Shown piece after piece: positions 33,718 through 44,251 of a DNA stretch of 64,000 nt. The notes under the pieces were generated by a model. It saw nothing but the letters and a program-made list of their open reading frames with translations. It was not told the origin of the DNA and did not search any database. The translations under genes and the position numbers were made by a program. Origin of the DNA: Nannocystis sp. RBIL2 (GTDB taxonomy: Bacteria; Myxococcota_A; Polyangia; Nannocystales; Nannocystaceae); the NCBI RefSeq assembly GCF_026626745.1, contig NZ_JAPNJW010000001.1:2588001-2652000 (forward strand). Reading direction: 5' to 3'. Position 1 is the stretch's first letter. Each line of letters opens with the position of its first letter.

Positions 33718-36700
33718 ATGCCCGAGCTCGGCGCCGGAACGCTATTCGCCAATCGCTTCGAGATCGACCGCCTGGCCGGCAGCGGCGGCATGGGAGTGGT
33801 GTATCGCGCGCGCGACCGCGCCAGCGGCGAACATGTCGCGCTCAAGCTGCTCCAGATCGGCGTGGGTGGCCCGGACGACGCGGCCCGGTTCACCCGCGAG
33901 GCCCGGCTGCTGGCGGAGCTGCGCCACCCGGGGATCGTCGGCTACGTCGATCACGGGCAGACCCCGGAGGGCCAGCGATTCCTGGCGATGGAGTGGCTGG
34001 AGGGCGAGGACCTGAGCGGTCGCCTGGCGCGCGGCCGGCTGCCGCTGGCCGACTGCGTCGCGCTGGTCGATCGGATCGCGGACGCCCTGGCGTGCGCGCA
34101 CGGGAGCGGCGTGGTCCACCGCGACCTCAAGCCGAGCAACGTGTTCCTGGTGGGCGCGGAGATCGGCCGGGCCACGCTGCTCGACTTCGGGATCGCGCGC
34201 CGCCTGTCCGCGTCGCACGTCCTGACGGCGACGGGGCGGGTGATCGGGACGCCGGAGTACATGGCGCCGGAGCAGGCCCGCGGGGCCCGCGACCTGACGC
34301 CGGCCGCCGACCTGTTCGCGCTGGGGTGCATCTTCTACGAGTGCCTGACCGGCCACTCGCCGTTCGCCGCCGATCACCTCGCCGCGGTGCTGGTGCGGAT
34401 CCTGTTCGAGGCGCCCGCGTCCCTGGCCGAGCGGCGGCCCGGCCTGCCCGCGCCGCTGGTCCGGCTCGTCGAGCGGCTGCTGGCCAAGGAGCCGGCCCAG
34501 CGCCTGCCCGACGCCGAAGCGCTGCGCGCCGAGCTGGCGGCGCTCGGCGAGCTGCGGGAACCTATCCTCGGGGACACCCTCGCCACGCGCCAGGTCCACG
34601 CCTTCGCGCTGCGCGAGCAGAACCTGTGCAGCGTCGTGCTCGCCGCGCCCCGACGCGGCGAGGCGACCGACGACCACAGCCGCGGGGCCACCTTGCTCCC
34701 GCAGGAGCTCGCGGCGGCCGACGACGAGCGCGACGCGCTGCTGCGCACGCTCCACGGCCTCGGCGTCTCCGCCGACGTCCTCGGCGACGGCGCGCTGGTG
34801 GTGGTGGCGCCGCCGACCGAGAGCGCCACCGACCAGGCCACCCGGGCCGCCCGCGCGGCCCTGCTGATCAAGGAGCGCTGGCCGACGGCGACCGTGGCGA
34901 TGGCGACCGGACGCGGCGCCCTCGACGGCCGCACCGCCGTCGGCGAGGTCGTCGAGCGGGCCGCGAACACGCTGCAGCGCGCCGATCTGCGGCTCGTCGA
35001 CACCGGGCCCGGGGTCCTGCTCGACGCCCTGAGCGCCGATCTGCTGGCGGGGCGGTTCAGCCAGACGCCGCGCCCCGACGGCGCGCTGCTGCTCGCGGAG
35101 GAGCGAGCGGTCGACACCGGGCGGCCGCTGCTCGGCAGGCCCACGCCGTGCGTCGGCCGCGAGCCCGAGCTCGCCGCCCTCGAGGCGCAGCTGGCCGGCG
35201 TCGAGGACGACTCGCAGGCGCGCGCGGTGCTGTTCATGGCGCCGCCGGGGGTCGGCAAGTCGCGCCTGCGGCACGAGTTCGTGCGCCGCGTGGCGCAGCG
35301 CGGTCGGCCGGTCACGCTCCTGTTCGGGCGCGGCGACCCGATGCGCTCCGGCGGGCCCCACGGGCTCCTGGTCGACGCGCTGCGCCGGCTGTGCGACCTC
35401 GAGGGCAGCGGGCCGCTCGCCGAGCAGCAGCAGCGGCTCCGCGCCCGCATCGGCGCGCACGTCCCCGCGGGCGAGCGGGAGCGCGTCGTGCTGTTCCTCG
35501 GCGAGATGTGCGGCGTGCCGTTCCCCGACGACGGCGCGGCGATGCTGCGAGCGGCGCGACAGGAGCCGAAGCTCATGCGTGGCTGCCTGAGCCGCGCCTT
35601 CCTCGACTGGCTCGCCGCCGAGTGCGAAGCGGCCCCGGTCGTCCTCGTGCTCGACGATCTGCAGTGGAGCGACGGCGCCACGGTGGCGGCGGTCGACGAG
35701 GCGCTGCGCGACCTGCAAGAGGCGCCGCTGCTGGTCCTCGCGTTCGCCCGGCCCGAGGTGGACGAGGCGTTCCCGCGGCTGTGGCAGGCGCGCGCGCTGC
35801 AGCGGGTCCCGCTCAAGGCGCTGAGCAAGCGCGCGTGCGAGCGGCTGATCCAGCACGCGCTCGGGCCCGGCGTGGCGGCGGAGGTCATCGCCCGCGCGGT
35901 CGAGCGGTCGGCCGGCAACGCGCTGTACCTCGAGGAGCTGATCCGCTCGATCGCCGCCGGCAAGTCCGACGAGCAGCCGTCGACGGTGCTGGCGATGCTG
36001 CAGGCTCGGATCGGGGCTCTCGCGGCCGGGGCCCGGCGGGCGGTGCGAGCGGCCGCGGTGTTCGGCGAGCGGTTCTGGCGCGGAGGCGTGGGCGTGGTCC
36101 TCGGGCTGCCCGGCGGGTCCGACGAGCTCGCGGGCTGGCTGTCCGCGCTGGTCGACGCCGAGCTCGTCCAGCCGACGACGACCAGCCGCCTCGCGGACGA
36201 GCAGGAGTTCGCCTTCCGCCACGCGCTCGTGCGCGACGCCGCCTACGGCCTGTTGACGGCCGAGGACCTGACGACCGGACACCGGCTCGCGGCCGGGTTC
36301 CTCGAGGCCGCCGGTGAGCACGACGCAGTCGTCGCCGAGCACTGGGAGCTCGGAGGCGACCCGGAGCGCGCGGCCGCCTCCTACGTGCGCGCCGCGGAGG
36401 GCTGCATCGATCGCGGCGACCACGCCGGCGCGCTGCGCCACGTCGCCCACGGCCTCGCCTGCGCCCCTGACGGCGAGCTGCGTGGGCAGCTGTGCAGCGT
36501 CAGCAGCTACGCCGCCTTCTGGCTCGACCGCCACGAGGGCCTGGCCGAGACGGCGGAGGAGGCGATGGCGCGGCTCCGGCCCGGCAGCCGCGGCTACTGC
36601 CGCGCCATCCTCCCGGCGATCCTGGCCGCCATGGGCCGCGCCGACGAGGCCCGGGTCGGCGAGCTCGTGGCCCGCCTGCTGGCGACCGAGCCGGACGAGG

Positions 36701-37653
36701 ACGCCCGCGCCGCCGACGTCGAGGCCGTCGCCACAGTCACGTCGTCGCTGCTCGGCGCGGCCGCGCCGGCTTCGCTGCTCGCGGCGCTGCTGCACCGGCT
36801 CGAGGCGAGCGTCCGCCTCGCCGAGCCCGCGCACCCGGCCAGCCGCCGCTACCTGCAGGACGTGCGCGGCGGCCTGGCCTTCTTCCGCCAGCCCCGCCCG
36901 TGGACCATGCTCGCGGCGTGGGGCGCCGGCGCAGTGCTGTGCCGCGAGGCCGGCGACAGCAGGCTCGAGCTCAGCCTGCTCGGCTCGCGCGAGTGGGGCT
37001 GGCTGGAGCTCGGCGACGCGGAGGGGGCCCGCGACCGCCTGCGAGCGCTCGCGCCGGCGATGGCCACGAGCCAGGACGTCGTGACCACGGCGCTGTGGCG
37101 CAACCGGCTGGCGCGCGTGCTCTGCGAATTCCCGGCCGCGAGCGCCTGGGCCGAGGCCGAGGAGCTGGTCGCGCCGATGCTCGCGCACACCGGCGGCATC
37201 ATGCACTTCCGCGTCCTCGCCCAGGGCATCGTGGCCCGCGTCTCGCTCCTGCGCGGGCAGCCGGGCGACGCCGAGGCCCACGCGCGCGCGGCCATGGCTG
37301 TCTTTTCGGACATGCCGCTGTGGTTGTTGCACACCGCGTCCGTCCACGTGCGCGCCCTGCTCGCCCTCGACCGGGCCGACGAGGCCGTCGCGGTCGCCGA
37401 GCGGGTCCTCGGCGTGCTCCCCGGCCTCGGCGGAGCCGGCCACCCCGAGATCGAGCTCCGCCTCGCCGCCAGCGAGGCCTTCCACGCCGCCGCGCACGTC
37501 GAGCGCGCCCGCGCCGAACTGCGCGAGACCCTGCGCCAGATCGACCTGCGCGCCGACGACATCGCCGACCCCTCGTGGCGGCACAGCTACCTGTCCCGCA
37601 ATCCGTACTGCCTCCGCGCCCGCACGCTCGCCGACGCGTGGGGCGTGTCCTGA
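33718..37653 (+). CDS. Serine/threonine protein kinase fused to AAA ATPase and TPR-like region
   Basis: 1311 residues from ATG 33718. Residues ~14-280 are a Hanks kinase: GSGGMG, the Lys in HVALKLL (K43), HRDLKPSN, DFG and GTPEYMAPEQ are all present, so it should be active. Residues ~295-470 resemble a degenerate adenylate-cyclase-like domain. An AAA/NACHT-type ATPase follows with Walker A APPGVGKSR and Walker B VVLVLDDLQWSD. The last ~450 residues are Ala/Leu-rich helical repeats (TPR-like). This PknK-like plan is expanded in myxobacteria and thought to couple signals to phosphorylation of regulators. No membrane helix, so cytoplasmic. Confidence 0.93.
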   Translation: MPELGAGTLFANRFEIDRLAGSGGMGVVYRARDRASGEHVALKLLQIGVGGPDDAARFTREARLLAELRHPGIVGYVDHGQTPEGQRFLAMEWLEGEDLSGRLARGRLPLADCVALVDRIADALACAHGSGVVHRDLKPSNVFLVGAEIGRATLLDFGIARRLSASHVLTATGRVIGTPEYMAPEQARGARDLTPAADLFALGCIFYECLTGHSPFAADHLAAVLVRILFEAPASLAERRPGLPAPLVRLVERLLAKEPAQRLPDAEALRAELAALGELREPILGDTLATRQVHAFALREQNLCSVVLAAPRRGEATDDHSRGATLLPQELAAADDERDALLRTLHGLGVSADVLGDGALVVVAPPTESATDQATRAARAALLIKERWPTATVAMATGRGALDGRTAVGEVVERAANTLQRADLRLVDTGPGVLLDALSADLLAGRFSQTPRPDGALLLAEERAVDTGRPLLGRPTPCVGREPELAALEAQLAGVEDDSQARAVLFMAPPGVGKSRLRHEFVRRVAQRGRPVTLLFGRGDPMRSGGPHGLLVDALRRLCDLEGSGPLAEQQQRLRARIGAHVPAGERERVVLFLGEMCGVPFPDDGAAMLRAARQEPKLMRGCLSRAFLDWLAAECEAAPVVLVLDDLQWSDGATVAAVDEALRDLQEAPLLVLAFARPEVDEAFPRLWQARALQRVPLKALSKRACERLIQHALGPGVAAEVIARAVERSAGNALYLEELIRSIAAGKSDEQPSTVLAMLQARIGALAAGARRAVRAAAVFGERFWRGGVGVVLGLPGGSDELAGWLSALVDAELVQPTTTSRLADEQEFAFRHALVRDAAYGLLTAEDLTTGHRLAAGFLEAAGEHDAVVAEHWELGGDPERAAASYVRAAEGCIDRGDHAGALRHVAHGLACAPDGELRGQLCSVSSYAAFWLDRHEGLAETAEEAMARLRPGSRGYCRAILPAILAAMGRADEARVGELVARLLATEPDEDARAADVEAVATVTSSLLGAAAPASLLAALLHRLEASVRLAEPAHPASRRYLQDVRGGLAFFRQPRPWTMLAAWGAGAVLCREAGDSRLELSLLGSREWGWLELGDAEGARDRLRALAPAMATSQDVVTTALWRNRLARVLCEFPAASAWAEAEELVAPMLAHTGGIMHFRVLAQGIVARVSLLRGQPGDAEAHARAAMAVFSDMPLWLLHTASVHVRALLALDRADEAVAVAERVLGVLPGLGGAGHPEIELRLAASEAFHAAAHVERARAELRETLRQIDLRADDIADPSWRHSYLSRNPYCLRARTLADAWGVS

Positions 37654-37718
37654 ACACCCCGCCGACGCTCCACCGCGGTCCGCCCTGGCGTCGCTCGCGG
37701 GCCCGCGGCGAGCCCCGC

Positions 37719-38422
37719 TCAGGCCTCGCCGTCGCGGAGGCCCAGCCGGCGCTTGAGCTCGGCGATCGCCCGCCGACTGACCTGGGCGCGCTGGCCGTCG
37801 GACAGCTCGAGCACCGCCGCGCCGTCGCGCTGGTGCAGCGCCCGCGCCTCGCGGAGGTTGACGAGCTCGCTCCGGTGCACCCGCAGGAAATCGAGGCCGG
37901 CGAGCCGCTCCTCGAGCATGTTCAAACTGTCGTCGAGGACATGTTCTTCGGGACCGACGCGGAACACGGTGTACTTGTCGGAGGCGTGGAAGCGGGTGAT
38001 CGACCGCGGGTCGAACAGCCGCACCGAGTCGCCGGCGCGCGCGGAGATCCGGACCGGCGCGGCGGGTCCGGCGGGGCGCGCCCGGGCCGCGACGCGCGCG
38101 AGCGCCTGCTCGAGCCGCGCCTGCTGCACCGGCTTGAGCAGATAGTCGTGGGCCGCGACCGCGAACGCCCGCACCGCGTAGTCCGGGTGCGCGGTGACGA
38201 AGACGAGCGCCGGCAGCTCGGCCGTGGTCTCGGCCAGCTCCATGCCGTCGAGCTCCGGCATGTGAATGTCGAGCAGCACCACGTCCGGGCGCAGCGCGAC
38301 GATCTGGCGCAGGGCCGAGGCCCCGTCGTCCGCCTCGCCGACGACCTCGACGTCCGCGATCCGCTCGAGCATCCGCACCAGCCGGCGGCGCGCCGGCGCC
38401 TCGTCGTCGACCACCAGCACCT

Positions 38423-38426
<4 letters not shown>
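37719..38426 (-). CDS. LytTR-family response regulator
   Basis: 235 residues from GTG 38426 ([14 protein letters not shown]), with GGGAGGG upstream. The receiver has Asp in VVLLDIHMPELDG and Lys in LLKPV. The C-terminal LytTR DNA-binding domain shows FHASDKYTVFRV, LNMLEERLAGLDFLRVHRSELVNL, characteristic of this fold. The start overlaps the sensor gene by four bases. The pair probably forms a two-component system controlling unlinked genes. Confidence 0.94.
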
Positions 38427-39529
<1,103 letters not shown>

Positions 39530-39570
39530 GCACGAGAGGGTAGCAAGCGAGGGCTCGCGCCGCTCGCTCG

Positions 39571-40305
39571 TCACGCCCCGTCCCGGGTGTAACGAGCCTT
39601 CCACGCCCTGGCCGCGGGCACACCGATCAGCGTCGGCAGCACCCACGGCAAAAACGCGAGGTCGGCCGGCAATCCGGCCCCGAACAGGCGACTTACGTTG
39701 AACACGCTGAAGGCGGTCAAGGCGGCGACGGCGGCCCCGAGCATGCTCTCGAGGTGGCGCACGAGCCAGGCCCGGCGCTCGGTCTGCGGTCGCGAGTGGT
39801 AACGCAGGTCGTGCCATCCGCCGTGACTTCCGATCGCGCCGAAGATGATCATCAACGCGCTCCCCTGGCAGATCCCCGCGATCGCCAGCGCGGCCCCGGT
39901 GCCGAGCACGAACACCGCCATCGCTCGATCGACGAGCGCGCCGTGGACCGCCCGCCGGCGCCCGACCGCGACCGCCCGCATGCCGCTCGTCACCGCCTGC
40001 AGGATGAGCACCCCGAGGTACGCGAGGAAGCAGCCGAACTGGCGCATCCCTGCGATCTGCGCCGCCGCCTGTTCGGGGCTCTGCGGCGACGACGGCGGCT
40101 TGACTGCCAGCGGGACCGCGATCCACAGGCCCGCGATCACGAGCCCCGAGACTGCAGTGATGGCCATGGCCGCGACGAAGATCATGCCGACCCGGCGGTG
40201 CAGCGCGCCGCCCTTGCGGGCGACCAGCGGCGGGACGAGGGTCAGCAGGCTCGTCACGCCGGCGCCGATGTGGAGAGTGAGGAGGGGCAGGTAGAGTTCG
40301 CGCAT
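39571..40305 (-). CDS. Multi-pass membrane protein (DUF2306-like)
   Basis: 244 residues from ATG 40305. About seven hydrophobic helices, with conserved-looking LYLPLLTLHIGAGVTSLLTLVPPLVARKGGALHRRVGMIF at the N-terminus; the HIG and HRR residues recall membrane proteins of the DUF2306 group. No enzymatic motif is evident. It lies 42 bases upstream of the LytS gene in the same direction, so it may be in the same operon and take part in its signalling. Confidence 0.75.
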   Translation of the reverse strand: MRELYLPLLTLHIGAGVTSLLTLVPPLVARKGGALHRRVGMIFVAAMAITAVSGLVIAGLWIAVPLAVKPPSSPQSPEQAAAQIAGMRQFGCFLAYLGVLILQAVTSGMRAVAVGRRRAVHGALVDRAMAVFVLGTGAALAIAGICQGSALMIIFGAIGSHGGWHDLRYHSRPQTERRAWLVRHLESMLGAAVAALTAFSVFNVSRLFGAGLPADLAFLPWVLPTLIGVPAARAWKARYTRDGA

Positions 40306-40862
40306 CGGCTTGGTCTCGCAGCGAGGATAGGCCCCTGCCCCCGCGCGGCGCCGCAGCGTCCGGACAGGCGGCGGCCGGCGTCCGACGAACGGCGCGTGCG
40401 GGGCGATGAACGGCGCGGCGAACCATCGCCGCCAGTCGTGACAGCGCACCCTCGTGGGAGCGCGAGCCTCACGACGAGCGCGGTCACACGAGCGAGCGAA
40501 ACGCCGCGAGCATTTGCCGGCCCGCGACTCCCGTCATTCGCCGTCGCTCCGACGAATGCCGGCTCGCTTCTCCCCGAGCAGCGCGAAATCTACGTTCGCC
40601 CCGATCGCCGCCGATGCGCCGTCTCGACCCTCTGTCCACATCAGAAGACCTATCTATGGTGCAAAACTAGCACTTCCCCTGGCTTCTCGTTTCCACAAAA
40701 CTAGGCGTCGATCGGTCAGAGTCGGTCAAAGTCGACGAAAATCCGCGCACATGCCGCGTTTTACACCGATATTTACGCTTTCTTGAGGTCAACGGCCGCT
40801 CTCCTGACGTCCTCTTTATCTCAGGATCGGGAAACTAGTTGAGGTCAGACGAGGGGTCCACA
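40306..40862. other. 557-bp gap upstream of the sigma-factor gene
   Basis: No coding evidence. The last ~250 bases are clearly AT-richer than the surroundings and hold short direct repeats (40662-40733), so this is probably the regulatory region of the sigma gene. The first half holds the start region of the membrane-protein operon on the other strand. Confidence 0.5.
40662..40733. promoter_or_regulatory. Short direct repeats upstream of sigma gene
   Basis: CAAAACTAG occurs at 40662-40670 and 40696-40704, and GGTCAGAGTC / GGTCAAAGTC form a tandem pair at 40714-40733. A related GAAACTAG lies closer to the gene. These could be activator or repressor sites for the sigma gene; no regulator is implied by the sequence alone. 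Confidence 0.35.
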
Positions 40863-42104
40863 ATGCTGAATCGAATCACCACTTCCGGGAATGATTGCTC
40901 GTTCAATGCGCCGATCGCTGGTGCGACGACCGCGCGGTACTTCCGCGAACTCGCCGATGTCACGGTGATGGGGAAGGACGAGGAGATGGCCGCGGCCACG
41001 CGTCTGATCGAGCTGAAGAAGGCCATGTGGGCCGCCTTCCTGAGCTACCCGCCGTTCGTCTCGGCCATCTGCGCCCTGATCGCCGAGCGCCTGTCGGCCG
41101 AGGCCGTGGCGCCGGCCGTGCTCGAGGCCGTCGAGAAGACCTCGCGGGCCCTCCGCGACCGCGTCCTGAAGAGCCACGAGGAGGCCTTCAACGCCGCGCG
41201 CAACGCCCTCATCGATCGCCTGGTGTTCGCCGACGTCGACAGCGTCGTCGCCGACTCCATCCTCGCCGACCTCACCGGCCTCGAGGGTGACCGCGGCGTC
41301 GCCACCAACATGAAGGTGAAGCCGCCCTACCGCGACAGCGCCCCCTTCGTCCGCTACGTCGCCGCCGCCCGCAAGTCCCACAACGCGGTGATGCTGGCCA
41401 AGAACGCCTTCGTGCGCTCGAACCTCCGCCTCGTCGTCGCCATCGCCCGCCGCTTCGCCCGCAGCTCGATCCCGCTGCAGGACCTCATCCAGGACGGCAA
41501 CATGGGCCTGATGAAGGCCGTCGACCGCTTCGACCCCACCCGCGGCTGCCGCTTCGCCACCTACGCGGCCTGGTGGATCCGCTACGCCATCACCCGCGCC
41601 ATCGTCGACACCGACCGCAGCGTCCGCCTGCCCCTCCACATGATCGATGCCTGCAAGAAGGTCAACCGCGCCCGCCGCGAGTACGAGGTCATGTACGGCC
41701 GCACCCCCACCGACGAGGAGCTGTCCTCGGCCACCGGCATCAGCATGGAGCGCATCCAGCGGATGAGCTGGTCGCTCATCGACCAGCCGCTCAGCCTCTC
41801 GCTGCCGGCCACCCGCGACGGCGAGAGCAGCCTCGCCGACACCCTCGTCGACGCCAGCCAGGCCACCCCCTACGAGCTGATGGACTCCGCCCTCCTGCAG
41901 GACGCCCTGCTCGAGGTGTTCGAGAAGCTGTCGCCGATGGAGGCCGACATCCTCCGCAAGCGCGTCGGCCTGGACGGCGAGCCCGAGCTCACCCTCAAGG
42001 AGATCGGCGCCAACTACTCGCTCTCGCGCGAGCGCATCCGTCAGCTGCAGGAGCAGGCGCTGCGCAAGCTCCGCTCGGAGTTCGAGCGCCGCCAGCTGAT
42101 GTAA
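40863..42104 (+). CDS. RNA polymerase sigma-70 family factor
   Basis: 413 residues from ATG 40863, with GAGGGG upstream; ATG 40839 would add eight residues. Region 1.2-like YFRELADVTVMGKDEE, a non-conserved helical insert, then region 2 (NLRLVVAIARRF, LIQDGNMGLMKAVDRFDPTRGCRFATYA) and region 2.4 (WWIRYAITRAI). Region 3 and region 4 follow, with TLKEIGANYSLSRERIRQLQEQAL as the -35-recognising helix-turn-helix. It is a group 2/3 alternative sigma factor. No anti-sigma gene is adjacent. A clear intrinsic terminator follows. Confidence 0.95.
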   Translation: MLNRITTSGNDCSFNAPIAGATTARYFRELADVTVMGKDEEMAAATRLIELKKAMWAAFLSYPPFVSAICALIAERLSAEAVAPAVLEAVEKTSRALRDRVLKSHEEAFNAARNALIDRLVFADVDSVVADSILADLTGLEGDRGVATNMKVKPPYRDSAPFVRYVAAARKSHNAVMLAKNAFVRSNLRLVVAIARRFARSSIPLQDLIQDGNMGLMKAVDRFDPTRGCRFATYAAWWIRYAITRAIVDTDRSVRLPLHMIDACKKVNRARREYEVMYGRTPTDEELSSATGISMERIQRMSWSLIDQPLSLSLPATRDGESSLADTLVDASQATPYELMDSALLQDALLEVFEKLSPMEADILRKRVGLDGEPELTLKEIGANYSLSRERIRQLQEQALRKLRSEFERRQLM

Positions 42105-42130
42105 GAAGTTCCTCGGACCAGCCCGACCAC

Positions 42131-42173
42131 GAGCCGGCCGCCCCCACCGGGGGGCGCCCGGCTCGCGGCTTTT
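42131..42173 (+). terminator. Rho-independent terminator of the sigma gene
   Basis: GAGCCGG and CCGGCTC flank an inner stem GCCCCC-ACCG-GGGGGC, giving a long GC hairpin (42131-42164), followed by GCGGC and TTTT at 42170-42173. It begins 27 bases after the sigma stop. Confidence 0.8.
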
Positions 42174-42306
42174 GGTCGGTGCGCTGATTCGCGAATCGTC
42201 GGCCCTGCGCCGGCATGGCGAACGTGAAGCAGGTGGCCTCGTCGCGGGAGCGACCTCGACCTCCGCCGCGATGTAGAGGCCCACTCTCGGGCGCCGCGGC
42301 CCAGCA

Positions 42307-43485
42307 TCACGGAGCGACGCGGACGACCTCGTTGGCGCCCGCGTCGGCGTACCACAGGTCGCCCTCCGGACCGATCGTGATCCCCATGATGCGCTTGGCC
42401 GGCGTGGACATGCGATCGATCTCCTTGCCCTCGAGATCGAACGCGATGATGTCGCCGGTCCCGTGCTCGGACACCAGCAGCCGGCCGTCGTGCAGCGCGA
42501 GGCCCGAGGGCTCGTCGAGACCCTCGACGAGCACCTGCACGTCGGCACCCTCGACGCCCGTGTACTCGGCGCCGTCCCAGTCGCCGGGGAGCTTGCCGGT
42601 GTTCGTGCCGGTGGCGGTGTCGAGGCGCAGCAGCCGGCCGGCGCCGGTGTCGGCGACGTACAGCATCCCCGTCGCGTGATCGAGCTCCATGTGCCCGGGG
42701 ATGTTGCCCAGCCGGGTCACCGTGACGTCGGTGTAGCGGGTGATGATGCCGTCGGAGTGGTCGCCGCCGCCGGGTCCGTGATCGGCCTGGAAGTCGTAGC
42801 GCACGATGTTGCCGTGCATGCCGTCGAAGGCCCAGAACGCGTTGCCGGCCTCGTGGGCGATGCCCATGCACAGCGGGCTCTGGTGCAGCATGTCGAGGTG
42901 GCTGCCCTCGATCCCCTCGGGCGGGAACGCCTGGCCGACCTTGGCGAAGATGTCCAGGTCGGCCGGCCACAGCGCCGGGCCCATGAAGTCGTCCGGGTCC
43001 TGCGGCCCGACGTTCCACTCGTTGCGCGACTCCTGACAGGTGGCGAACGTGTTGTCGTCGGTGAACGCGGCCGATGAGACGTAGGCCATGAAGTGCTGCC
43101 CGTACGCGTCGATGCGCTCCTCCGAGGTCTGCTGCGGGGTGCCGGGCTCGAAGTAGATGACGACGCCGTGGCTCAGCATGTTGAAGGTCCACAGCTGCTC
43201 GGGCGCGGCCGGGTTGAACTCGAGGTCGCGGACCGCGTGCAGGCCGTCGTCGGCGGTGCCGATGACGACGAAGGTCCCGCCGAACTCGGGGACGACGTGC
43301 GCCTCGCCGGTGGTGCCGCTGGTCGGCGCGTCGGTGGTGCCGGCCGTCAGCTCGTTCGCGCCGGTCGTCGTGCCGGGCTCGCCCGTGCTGCCCGTCGAGG
43401 TCGCGCCGTCCGTCGAGTTCGGGTCGCCTCCGCAAGACGCGACGGTGAGCGAGAAGAGGAGCGAGAGCGAGAGACGCGGCGACAT
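42307..43485 (-). CDS. Secreted lipoprotein with NHL/beta-propeller-like domain
   Basis: 392 residues. The signal MSPRLSLSLLFSLTVASC ends in lipobox VASC; a Thr/Gly/Ser linker of ~50 residues follows. The C-terminal ~330 residues have short beta-repeats (LEFNPAAPEQLWTF, AFWAFDGMHGNIVRYDF, MELDHATGMLYVADTGAGRLLRL, PSGLALHDGRLLVSEHGTGDIIAFD, GITIGPEGDLWYADAGANEVVRV), which match NHL/SMP-30-type propellers. It is probably a surface protein; a catalytic role is not evident. Confidence 0.82.
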   Translation of the reverse strand: MSPRLSLSLLFSLTVASCGGDPNSTDGATSTGSTGEPGTTTGANELTAGTTDAPTSGTTGEAHVVPEFGGTFVVIGTADDGLHAVRDLEFNPAAPEQLWTFNMLSHGVVIYFEPGTPQQTSEERIDAYGQHFMAYVSSAAFTDDNTFATCQESRNEWNVGPQDPDDFMGPALWPADLDIFAKVGQAFPPEGIEGSHLDMLHQSPLCMGIAHEAGNAFWAFDGMHGNIVRYDFQADHGPGGGDHSDGIITRYTDVTVTRLGNIPGHMELDHATGMLYVADTGAGRLLRLDTATGTNTGKLPGDWDGAEYTGVEGADVQVLVEGLDEPSGLALHDGRLLVSEHGTGDIIAFDLEGKEIDRMSTPAKRIMGITIGPEGDLWYADAGANEVVRVAP

Positions 43486-43734
43486 CGCGGGGAGGATACA
43501 CCACGTCCACGGAGCTCGCCGCTCGTCGCAGCAAAACGCGACTCGCGCACCAGACGGCCGTTGCGTGGGAAATTACGCGCCCTGCGCCCGAACGACGCGG
43601 TCGAGCCCGCCGCCTTCTGGCGTGCGCAGCGAGCCCGCGGCGAGCGGCGCCGAGAGCGGGTCCGGAGACAACCTCGCAGCGCCGTGCGTCGCGCTGGAGC
43701 TCCGGCGCTCCATTCGATACGTCTTATATATAGC

Positions 43735-43778
43735 ATGTCCAAACAGACATTACATTAGGAACATGTCTCATGAGACAT
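43735..43778. repeat. Two ATGTC-type palindromes in an AT-rich island
   Basis: ATGTC-CAAACA-GACAT (43735-43750) and ATGTCTCA-TGAGACAT (43763-43778, perfect 16 bp), 28 bp apart from left end to left end. TATATATAG just before the first suggests a promoter. Both fit the dispersed ATGTCYC/GRGACAT family. Confidence 0.55.
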
Positions 43779-44106
43779 CACGTCCACGACGTCGCCAGCT
43801 GCCCCGACCTCGAGCGAGACGGCTTGCGAGAAACACGCATGACCGATGGCCCACGGTGACGGCCACCGTGCGCCGTCGCTATGCGAGGAGTTTCGGCGAC
43901 ACGTTCGCCATCACCTCGTCGCTATTTTTCCATCCGCCACGCGCGGGCCTCTCCCTCATCGTGAGCCCGATGCCGCCATACGCCGCGAACCGCTCGACGT
44001 CCCCGACGGCAGGCATCGCGTATTCGCTCTCGCGCCCGCGTCGCTGCCATTTCACCACGACGCCGTAACTGCGGATCACCGATTCTCGCCACGCACGCGC
44101 TGCCGG

Positions 44107-44136
44107 ACATGTCCCTCGGGAGCGGTACATGTCCCT
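44107..44136. repeat. ACATGTCCCT direct repeat at 20-bp spacing
   Basis: ACATGTCCCT occurs at 44107-44116 and 44127-44136, exactly 20 bp apart, about two helical turns. Each is a half of the dispersed palindrome and is followed by a partial right arm (CGGGAG, GCGGAC). Located ~120 bases before the start at 44252. Confidence 0.5.
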
Positions 44137-44251
44137 GCGGACCCGAAGCCTCGGCGAGCGGATCCGTCGGGCGCGAGGCCGTGTCTTCGTCGCCGCTATT
44201 GGGGGGAGCTGTCCATATCGAGGCGAGCACGGCCGCTGTTACACTGCAGCC

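Larger units (their letters stand above)
43486..44251. other. 766-bp gap with clustered ATGTC palindromes
   Basis: No gene that I can support. AT-rich around 43720-43780 (TTATATATAG at 43724-43733) with two palindromes there, and a two-copy ACATGTCCCT repeat at 44107-44136. It lies between divergent lipoprotein genes, so it should contain both promoters. Confidence 0.5.
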
